Assembly (NCBI GenBank): GCA_039666455.1
Contig: JAVSLW010000018.1
Coordinates: 1 to 15,057, forward strand
DNA length: 15,057 bases
Origin: Methanobacterium sp.
GTDB taxonomy: Archaea; Methanobacteriota; Methanobacteria; Methanobacteriales; Methanobacteriaceae
Direction: 5' to 3'
The notes beneath the pieces were generated by a model. It saw only the letters and a program-made list of their open reading frames with translations, was not told the DNA's origin and made no database searches. The position numbers and the translations under genes are program-made. Every line of letters starts with the position of its first letter. Within the stretch, counting starts at the first letter, position 1. Shown here piece by piece: positions 6,235 through 12,527 of this stretch.

Positions 6235-6516
6235 ATGATGGGATATAGTATTTGGGATATTCTTTGGATTTGTTTTTCAATTTTACTTTTATTTTCCAGT
6301 TGTTCTTCTTACTTAGGTAAGGCTCCCTTAAAAAAGATTATTGCAGTTGAATTATTAGTCGTGATAGCCTTAATAGGAGTGTCATATCTTAGGAACTATC
6401 TACCATATCACATTGCCATTGGCGTATCTTACATTACACTGTTTTTATCAGTCTTTTTAGTTAGCAGATATTTAGCGAGGGAGTCCTTAAAAGAGTCTAT
6501 TAAAGAGGGTTTATAG
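6235..6516 (+). CDS. Small membrane protein, C-terminally shortened paralogue of the 5274 protein
   Basis: 93 residues with helices near 6-25, 35-52 and 57-75. It shares the APLKK and ESLKESIKEGL repeats of the 113-residue protein at 5274, but a TAG stops it right after SLKESIKEGL, where the longer protein continues into its last helix. The stop lies about 50 bp before the next C39 copy begins without its own N-terminus, so one junction seems to have trimmed both. The start is supported by GGAGGAT 7 bases before the ATG. The role is unknown; its place behind an EY/TP/EG-type core mirrors the first pair. Confidence 0.6.
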   Translation: MMGYSIWDILWICFSILLLFSSCSSYLGKAPLKKIIAVELLVVIALIGVSYLRNYLPYHIAIGVSYITLFLSVFLVSRYLARESLKESIKEGL

Positions 6517-6563
6517 TTCTAATAGTTAGGAAATACAGCTACAGAAAGTGTAGATACACAGTT

Positions 6564-7503
6564 AAATGATACCACAGAAAACCTTACAATTCCACAAATA
6601 GATACCACTGGAATTGTGATGCAGTCAACTGATTACAGTTGCGGGCCAACTGCACTTGCAACAGTGCTGCAGAACATGGGTATAAACGCAACAGAAGGGG
6701 AACTTAAGGCTCTTGCAGGGACAGATTCGTCAGGGACAACAATGCACGGATTATCAGAGGCAGCGAAAGCAAAAGGTTTAAGTGCAGCTGGTATGAGATT
6801 ATCAGTTGATGATCTTAAGCCCAACAACATTGTGCATATAATGCTGGATGGCGAAGGCCATTACAGTGTGGTAAGAGAAGTAACAGATACAAGCGTTTAC
6901 CTTGCTGACCCATCACTTGGAAACATTGAAATGACCCGAGAAAAATTTGCTGAAATTTTCACCGGGAACGTGCTAGTGATAAGCGATCCTAACATGCAGG
7001 TTAATCAAACAGCAGAACAGGCTAATAACAGTACAGAAAATTTAACAGATCAAATAGATAATGTAACAAATCAAACCGATCAAATGCAAGACTTAACTAA
7101 CTCAACAGATGCTAATGGTGCTACGGAACGAACAAACAACCAAGATAATGGGAATACAACATTAATAGGACCAGTAGCAAATGTAACAAATACTAATTCC
7201 ACTAACTTGCTGACAAAAAACACCAACAATTTGACGAATGAGGAGATGCTGAATATTAAAGGAAAATCATGGCTTTTTCCATTATGGTTCGGTATTGAGA
7301 TAGGTTATAGATATGCGACTCATAATAGATATGGAGCTGTAGATGGTTGGTGCTGGGCATCAGAACTAATTTCCGGTGCAGATATAAATAAGGATGGATG
7401 GGTTGGTGTACCTGATGAAGCGCGAAGATTTGGCGTGAATGGTGAAGGATACAGAGTTAAAGCGGCTTCAAAAATAAAGAAATCTAAGAAAAGAAAAAAA
7501 TGA
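6564..7503 (+). CDS. C39 peptidase-core cassette 2, N-terminally truncated
   Basis: Homology to the full-length gene starts abruptly at 6564; the next 41 bases or so (AATGATACCACAGAAAACCT onward) are identical to 4386-4426. The signal peptide and first spacer are absent. The frame is open from 6526, but the first possible start is GTG 6616, without a ribosome binding site, at the very edge of the C39 domain. Counted from GTG: Gln3, Cys9, His82 and Asp98 are intact, a long linker with many NxT/S sequons follows, then one leader LTNEEMLNIKG (206-216), then a core with WCWASELISG, a calcium-type loop DINKDGWVGVPD (256-267), EARRFGVNG and a KKSKKRKK end. The intact catalytic residues without a start suggest a silent or donor cassette kept alike by gene conversion. 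A downstream T-run (7523-7533) precedes the partner gene. Confidence 0.7.
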
Positions 7504-7552
7504 TAATTGTAACTCCTATTTATTCTTTTTTTTAGAGAAAGGATATGAGATA

Positions 7553-7767
7553 ATGGAAAGTTATAAAAAAGCGGTAATATTGTATGTAGTAATCTTTAGT
7601 TGTAGTTTGCTTATTTTAATAACAGTTAGCGAAGTTACCAGTAGGGTAATATTAGTTTTTTGGGTGCGGAATATTTGATATTAACAATTGGGATTATAAT
7701 AATAATGTTTGCAGCTTCCATGATGAAAAAAATAATAAAAGATTTGATTCCTAAGGAAAAACGTTGA
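7553..7767 (+). pseudogene. Frameshifted copy of the 67-residue two-helix membrane protein
   Basis: From ATG 7553 the frame gives MESYKKAVILYVVIFSCSLL and stops at TGA 7676. The homologous continuation YLILTIGIIIIMFAASMMKK ... DLIPKEKR runs in another frame from about 7672 to the TGA at 7767. Put together it matches the intact 67-residue protein at 10016-10219, including the identical end LIPKEKR. The frameshift lies near 7640-7675 in the loop between the two helices. It follows cassette 2 by 50 bp, with GGAT upstream as a weak ribosome binding site. Its partner core (type EF-loop) is therefore left without an intact neighbour protein. Confidence 0.75.
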
Positions 7768-7815
7768 GAACTCTTCATAAAACTATTGCAAATTTCCCAC
7801 AAACTTTAAAATGCC

Positions 7816-8277
7816 AAGAAAATTGCTGAAGTTTACACAGGCAATGCTCTGGTTATAACTGATCCCAACATGGCAGTTAATCAGATAGCAGAACAGGCTA
7901 ACAATACAACAAGCATTATACAACCTGAAAATTTAACTGATAAAGAAATGGAGAGCATTAAAGGACAATCAACCGTAGCCAATCCAGAAAACAGCCAAAT
8001 CCTGACCAGTGAAATGATGGAGAGTATTAGAGGACGATGGTGGGAAGAAGTCAGCAAGTGGGGAAGATATGCATGGGATCAGATTTCTGCTGCAGGAAGA
8101 TATATAATGGACAATGCTCACAAAATTACTCCATTTATACCAGGAAGAGGAGGCACGTTTAATTGGACTGCAAACCATACTTCTAATGCTACTGGAAACT
8201 ATACCCAGTTCAGTGGGAGTGTGACTGTTAATGCACAAACAAGAACTAAAAGAACTCGTGCGAGAAGACGTAGATAG
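7816..8277 (+). CDS. Core cassette 3: C39 tail fragment, double leader and aromatic cationic core
   Basis: C39 homology resumes at about 7816 with only the last 18 residues of the domain (AEVYTGNALVITDPNM). The first ATG is 7870, inside DPNM, with no ribosome binding site. From there 135 residues: sequon-rich stretch, leader 1 LTDKEMESIKG (22-32), leader 2 LTSEMMESIRG (45-55), then an 80-residue core starting RWWEEVSKWGRYAWDQ, a short helix, PGRGG, several NxT/S sequons and the end RTKRTRARRRR. The tandem leaders separated by a 12-residue linker match the arrangement in 4089-5204. Without protease or signal peptide it cannot mature by itself, consistent with a stored cargo. It is followed by a T-rich hairpin and a SpoIIM-like gene. 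Confidence 0.65.
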   Translation, partial: KKIAEVYTGNALVITDPNMAVNQIAEQANNTTSIIQPENLTDKEMESIKGQSTVANPENSQILTSEMMESIRGRWWEEVSKWGRYAWDQISAAGRYIMDNAHKITPFIPGRGGTFNWTANHTSNATGNYTQFSGSVTVNAQTRTKRTRARRRR

Positions 8278-8301
8278 ATCCGGATGAAAAAGAGAGAAAA
8301 A

Positions 8302-8342
8302 AATTAAAAATTTGGGGGTTACATACCTCCATTCCAATTTTT
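8302..8342 (+). terminator. Terminator- or attenuator-like hairpin after core 3
   Basis: TGGGGG and CCTCCA pair around a short loop, flanked by complementary A- and T-runs, and the structure ends in ATTTTTT. It sits between core 3 and the SpoIIM-like gene and could limit read-through. Confidence 0.45.
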
Positions 8343-8363
8343 TAGTGATAAATGGTGTATTTT

Positions 8364-9119
8364 ATGCTTAAAATTAATAAATTTATAGTGATGGGAATAG
8401 TAACGATTATATTAACATTTTTTGCAGGTATCACTGGATTTTTTGAATTTATGTTTAATCATCAGGTTATAATCGAAAAATTTAATATTTTTATATATTT
8501 ATATTCTACAGTTACGATGTTAGGAATTTGTTTAGGTATACTTTCCACATTTGTTAAAAGAAAAAGAAGGAGAAAAATCTTGTTTTATAGTTCCATAATA
8601 ACTATAATACTTGGCGGGATTGCAGGGCAAGTGATCTGGGCTTCTAGGAATCCAGTAGAAATTACGAACCCTATATGGGAACCTGGACTTTTCATTCCAG
8701 CTTTGTCTAATAATTTATATTTGTCATTTGTAACAATTTTATCAGGCCCCACTATAATCTATCCTTATATCCTATTAAGTGCTATTGTAATTAATCTTAA
8801 ATTAATAGCAGAATTTATAAGTTTTCATGGTTTTAAAGGTGTTATATTGTTGGTTGGATCATTTCATACATATCCTGAGTTTTATGCCATCTATTTAGCT
8901 GGCGTATCTGGTATTAGAATATCTTTAAAGTCTTTTAAAGCATACATATCTATAAGAAGAAATGGGATTAAAAACACTTTAAAAACTATTAAAGAGGCTA
9001 TGATACATGAGCTTAAAAATACAATGCCCAGAATAATAATTCTATTAATAATTGCCGCACTTTTAGAAGAATTCTGGGGTCCATTCTGGATAAGTTACTG
9101 GCTACAACACATAGCATAA
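8364..9119 (+). CDS. SpoIIM/DUF95-like integral membrane protein
   Basis: 251 residues with about six membrane helices. Family signatures are visible in the C-terminal half: SFHTYPEFYAIYLAGVSGIR (about 166-185), matching the DUF95 pattern with conserved His168 and Glu172 in the helix-entry H-x3-E and AG-x2-G-[IL]-R, and AALLEEFWGPF near the end, matching AA-x2-E-x4-P. A polybasic loop (KRKRRRK) follows helix 2. DUF95/SpoIIM relatives are regular members of circular-bacteriocin gene clusters, where they assist maturation, export or self-protection. Here the position behind core 3 suggests a similar partner role, by inference. I chose ATG 8364 because GGTG lies 6 bases upstream; ATG 8352 adds four residues. 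Confidence 0.75.
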   Translation: MLKINKFIVMGIVTIILTFFAGITGFFEFMFNHQVIIEKFNIFIYLYSTVTMLGICLGILSTFVKRKRRRKILFYSSIITIILGGIAGQVIWASRNPVEITNPIWEPGLFIPALSNNLYLSFVTILSGPTIIYPYILLSAIVINLKLIAEFISFHGFKGVILLVGSFHTYPEFYAIYLAGVSGIRISLKSFKAYISIRRNGIKNTLKTIKEAMIHELKNTMPRIIILLIIAALLEEFWGPFWISYWLQHIA

Positions 9120-9170
9120 CTGCAAATGAGTGTTATATTTATACACACTGATGAATATGGAACAAAACAC

Positions 9171-9973
9171 AAAACCTTACAATTCCACAAATAGACACCA
9201 GTGGAATAGTGATGCAGTCAACAGATTACAGTTGCGGGCCAGCTGCACTTGCAACAGTGCTGCAGAACATAGGTATAAACAGTATAGAAGGGGATCTTAA
9301 GGTCCTCGCTGGCACAGACACATCAGGGACAACAATGCACGAATTATCAGAGGCAGCGAAAGCAAAAGGTTTAAGTGCAGCTGGTATGAGATTATCAGTT
9401 GATGATCTTAAACCCAACAACATTGTGCATATAATGCTGGATGGCGAAGGCCATTACAGTGTGGTAAGGGAAGTAACAGATACAAGCGTTTACCTTGCTG
9501 ACCCATCACTTGGAAACATCGAAATGACCAGAGAAAAATTTGCTGAAATCTTCACTGGAAATGCTCTGGTAATAACTGATCCCAACGTACAGGCACAGGA
9601 AACAAGTAATTCTACACAAGCAACAGGAACTTCAGAGCAAGTAAGTAATGGAACAGACACAAATTTAAACAATAGAAATACAAATTCAGTGAGCGAGCCG
9701 GTAGATAGCAGTGCCACTTTGACTAAGGATGAAATGCAGAATATCAAAGGGATGTGGATTGGACCTGCAGGAGGTATTCTAGGATTCATTGTGAATGTTG
9801 CATGGAGAAGAGTAACTAAAGGTAAATATGGAGCTACAGATGTCTTGCTTTGGATGTCGGAACTAATTTGTGGTAAAGATTTTGATAATGATGGATGGAT
9901 AGGAGTTCCACCCGAAGCACGAAGAGCAGGAGTAAATGGTAGTGGATATAGAGCTAAGAGTCGGCGCAGATAA
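9171..9973 (+). CDS. C39 peptidase-core cassette 4, N-terminally truncated
   Basis: Homology starts at 9171 (AAAACCTTACAATTCCACAA), almost the same boundary as cassette 2. The first usable start is GTG 9209 without a ribosome binding site. From there 254 residues: Gln3, Cys9, His82 and Asp98 of C39 are intact, a shorter Asn/Ser/Thr linker, one leader LTKDEMQNIKG (171-181), and a core homologous to that of cassette 2 (YGATDVLLWMSELICG, DFDNDGWIGVPP, EARRAGVNG, end AKSRRR). Position 12 of the calcium-type loop is Pro here, with Glu next to it. A TTATATTTATA stretch at 9132-9142 could act as a TATA box, but no start fits it. A T-run after the stop precedes the intact 67-residue partner gene. Confidence 0.7.
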
Positions 9974-10015
9974 AATATATTAATCTTTTTTATTTTTTTA
10001 ATAAGGAGAATAAGA

Positions 10016-10219
10016 ATGAAACCATATAGAAAAGCAGTGATATCGTATGTAATAATTTTTATTTGTAGTATGCTTATTTTATTTACAGCCAGTGCTGGCA
10101 ACGTTAATTATCCTAATTTAAAATATTTTATAGTGACAATAGGATCCGTGATCATTATGATCTCAGCATCTTTTCTTAGAAAAATCATAGATGACTTGAT
10201 TCCTAAGGAAAAACGTTGA
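10016..10219 (+). CDS. 67-residue two-helix membrane protein, candidate immunity/partner of EF-loop cores
   Basis: Intact, with AAGGAG 8 bases before the ATG. Two hydrophobic helices (about 8-27 and 37-54) are joined by a short polar loop (NVNYPNLK), with a charged cytoplasmic-type end RKIIDDLIPKEKR. It lies 42 bp after cassette 4, and a frameshifted paralogue lies in the same position after cassette 2; both follow the same core type and no other. I do not recognise a named family. Immunity or export partner is inferred from the pairing. Confidence 0.7.
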   Translation: MKPYRKAVISYVIIFICSMLILFTASAGNVNYPNLKYFIVTIGSVIIMISASFLRKIIDDLIPKEKR

Positions 10220-10671
10220 AAAATCTACATAAAAATTATTGCAAACTTCCCACGAACCTTAAATACCAAGAAAATTTACAAAAATTTACTTCAGTCATCC
10301 CAGTATTAAGTGATCCTAATAATTCAACACAAGTTAATCAAACAGTACCAGTATACAATCAGAAAACAGCCAAACTTTGGCAGCTGAAACGATGCAAGAT
10401 TATACGAGGAAAATGTGGAGTAAATAGAGTAACTCGGTACTGGTGGGGACAGAGAATTTATTTATGCAACACTACTACGCATAGCATTGTTAATGGTATG
10501 ACTACCGTAGCTGGGCTTATAGGACTTCTTGGGGTTTCTAAGATAATAGCAGGAGCAATACTTCTCTGTGTAGGTGTATTGAGGCAGGTCAATATACATA
10601 ACACAGGTGTGAGAGTCTGGATTGCATGGACGGGTCATGTAATCAGGATAGATGCTCAACGTCGCCACTAA
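10220..10671 (+). pseudogene. Core cassette 5: decayed C39 tail, scrambled leader, intact bacteriocin-like core
   Basis: The first 80 bases match the sequence after the other 67-residue gene (7768-7830). DPN and QVNQT from the C39 end and linker remain. The leader is shifted out of frame: the other frame still reads LAAETMQ, while the open frame reads NQKTAKLWQLKRCKIIRG, 18 residues exactly replacing the 18 of cassette 3 (NPENSQILTSEMMESIRG). The frame then returns for an intact core of about 86 residues: YWWGQRIYLCN, a long hydrophobic Gly-rich helix pair (MTTVAGLIGLLG, IIAGAILLCVGVL), NTGVRVWIAWTG and the end DAQRRH. This WWG-x-(R)-(I/V)-YL ... WxG ... Q layout resembles small secreted proteins I recall from Gram-positive bacteria. 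No start with a ribosome binding site exists and no partner gene follows. Confidence 0.6.
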
Positions 10672-10691
10672 AAAATTAACTATCTACTAAG

Positions 10692-10722
10692 CTATCAAGC
10701 ATATACATCGCTTGCTTGATAG
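10692..10722 (+). other. 9-bp perfect stem-loop after core 5
   Basis: CTATCAAGC (10692-10700) pairs with GCTTGATAG (10714-10722) across 13 bases, 21 bp after the stop of cassette 5. No T-run follows directly, so a terminator role is uncertain; it marks the end of the island. Confidence 0.45.
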
Positions 10723-10902
10723 TTGAAAGTTCAATGAAATCCATACTGGACCTGCGCTTGTATAGTGGCCCTCAAGACAAACAGCAGGTAGATAAGCAAT
10801 GCAGAAAATTCAACTACTGGTGAATGGTATTCAGTAATATTAAAACAGATAGATCTGTTGGAAGAGATTTTATTAGCAGGATTAACATTTTTATTTTAAA
10901 AA

Positions 10903-11352
10903 TTTACACTTGAAATGTATGTGAATTTTTAAAACAAAACTTAAACAATTTTGTTCCCTGATTCACATTTTTAATTTCATGTAAGTAACAACTTAGAGAA
11001 AATATTCTAAATTCTTTTTACACTTGAAATGTTTGTCATTTTCCGATTTTTTATGAAGATTTTTAAATACACTTGAAATGGAGGTCTCCATAATGAATAA
11101 ATTATTTTTAAAAAATCAGTATATTAACTTATTTATAGATCAAATGTTTTTATAACATACCTTTAAAAAATGCACATTCAATATACATTCAATATAGTTT
11201 AAACTAATTTAAATTTGTTTTTAAACGTCTTTATTTTGAAACATGTTTCACTAATTTTATTAAAAATATTTTTTACACTTGAAATGAATGTCTCATGCTT
11301 AAATGAAAATTTTTGTAAGACAAAGTTTTTTTACACTTGAAATATATGTCTT
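10903..11352 (+). repeat. Five dispersed copies of TTTACACTTGAAATGnnnGTC
   Basis: The core TACACTTGAAAT starts at 10905, 11019, 11068, 11274 and 11332, with intervals of 114, 49, 206 and 58 bp. The bases after it are similar (ATGTATGTG, ATGTTTGTC, ATGGAGGTC, ATGAATGTC, ATATATGTC), and a T-run usually precedes. A degenerate sixth copy may lie at 11386-11410. The unit is about 22 bp and the intervening DNA is AT-rich with no gene. An inverted copy is at 3491. The whole gene-free stretch 10723-11482 holds only these elements and one palindrome. Confidence 0.75.
11237..11250. other. Perfect 14-bp palindrome TGAAACATGTTTCA
   Basis: A gapless palindrome in the AT-rich non-coding stretch between repeat copies 3 and 4. 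It could be a protein-binding site; no gene start lies close by. Confidence 0.4.
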
Positions 11353-11482
11353 TTTCTCTCACTGATTTTAAAAGTGATTTTGTAAAAATACTTTAAAATG
11401 AGTATTTCATACTATTTTTTAATTTATAAATCTCCTTATGAGCAGGAGTGTTTGGTGTAAAGGGTATATCCAGTCAATAAAG

Positions 11483-12514
11483 CTAATTTATCAACTTAAA
11501 ATGTTCATAACCACGGGGCTTTAATATTTCTTCTTCACCATCACTTTTAACTATTATCATTTTACCAGAAGATGTGACCTTCCCTATTTTGTAAAGAGGG
11601 ATTATTGAACTGATTTCTTTTAAAGCATCTTTTTTAATAGTTAAAAGAAGTTCAAAGTCTTCTCCATAATATAACATAAATTCAAGTGGATTTTTACATG
11701 CTTTTTCAGCTATTTCAAGAACTGTTCCAGCTACAGGGATCATATCTTCATAAATGGTTATTCCAATGCCTTTAGTACTGGCGTTAACTAATTCTCCAAT
11801 TTCGCTTGCAAGACCATCTGTTATATCCGTAGCAGAAGTTACAAACCCGCTTTTTGCAAGCAAAACTCCTTCTTTTGATTTTGCTTCAGGATTCAGTGCA
11901 TGTTTTAATGCGAGATTTTTGTAATCTTCTTTTAAATCTTTTAATTTTATTTTATCATTGAATAAAACTTCAAAACCAGCAGCTGCAAGTCCAAGAGGTC
12001 CTGTAACAGCAACAATGTCTCCGGGACTGGCACCATCTTTCATTAAAACTTCATTTTTTCCTGCAATTCCCAAACAAGTTCCAGATATAGTTAGTTCACC
12101 TGATTCATTGGTATCTCCACCAATCAACATCATTTCATACCGGGAACATCCTCTTAAAATTCCATCAATTAACCTGTCAAAGTCATCAAGGGACATTTCT
12201 TTAGGTAAACCAACAGCAATGATAATTCCCAGTGGTTTAGCTCCCATAGCTGCTAAGTCACTCACATTTACTGTTACAACCTTTTCTCCAATCTGTTCAG
12301 GAGTCATTTCATCTGGAAAATGGACAGATTTAAATAAAATGTCTGAAGTTGCAACTAAATACTTATCTCCAAAATTAATTAGTGTTGCATCATCATTCAA
12401 GCTTTTAATTCCTAAATTATCAAAAAAGACGGAACTGATTATATTTAAACTGCTTTTTTTTAAAATCCGTTTTATGAGTTCCTTTTCTCCAATATCTGAA
12501 ACTTTAGGGTGCAT
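11483..12514 (-). CDS. thiL: Thiamine-monophosphate kinase ThiL
   Basis: Phosphorylates thiamine monophosphate to thiamine diphosphate with ATP, the last step of cofactor synthesis. 343 residues with the expected order: VSDIGEKELIKRI at the start, NDDAT (40-44), ATSDILFKSVHFP (55-67), NVSDLAAMGAKP (83-94, Mg-ATP site), GGDTNESGELTISGT (132-146), TGPLGLAAAG (171-180), DITDGLASEIG (230-240) and YGEDFELLL (283-291). The frame is open further upstream to 12553, but homologues start just before KVSDIGEKEL, and ATG 12514 fits 13 bp after the cfbA stop, so I prefer it. Last gene of the DUF35-cfbA-thiL operon. Confidence 0.93.
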   Translation of the reverse strand: MHPKVSDIGEKELIKRILKKSSLNIISSVFFDNLGIKSLNDDATLINFGDKYLVATSDILFKSVHFPDEMTPEQIGEKVVTVNVSDLAAMGAKPLGIIIAVGLPKEMSLDDFDRLIDGILRGCSRYEMMLIGGDTNESGELTISGTCLGIAGKNEVLMKDGASPGDIVAVTGPLGLAAAGFEVLFNDKIKLKDLKEDYKNLALKHALNPEAKSKEGVLLAKSGFVTSATDITDGLASEIGELVNASTKGIGITIYEDMIPVAGTVLEIAEKACKNPLEFMLYYGEDFELLLTIKKDALKEISSIIPLYKIGKVTSSGKMIIVKSDGEEEILKPRGYEHFKLIN

Positions 12515-12527
12515 GTTAAAAACCAGC

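Noticed and set aside
4089..9973. Classic ABC exporter (PCAT) bacteriocin system
   Set aside because: No ATPase or ABC membrane domain is encoded in the island, and the C39 domain is preceded by a Sec signal peptide instead of followed by transporter helices.
10216..10671. A regular 151-residue gene starting at TTG 10216
   Set aside because: The TTG overlaps the preceding stop and has no ribosome binding site; the first part aligns with non-coding spacer and frameshifted C39 tail, so only the core is meaningful.
10903..11352. The five TACACTTGAAAT repeats as a CRISPR array
   Set aside because: Repeat cores are only about 15-22 bp, intervals are irregular (49-206 bp), flanks vary, and no cas genes are in the window.
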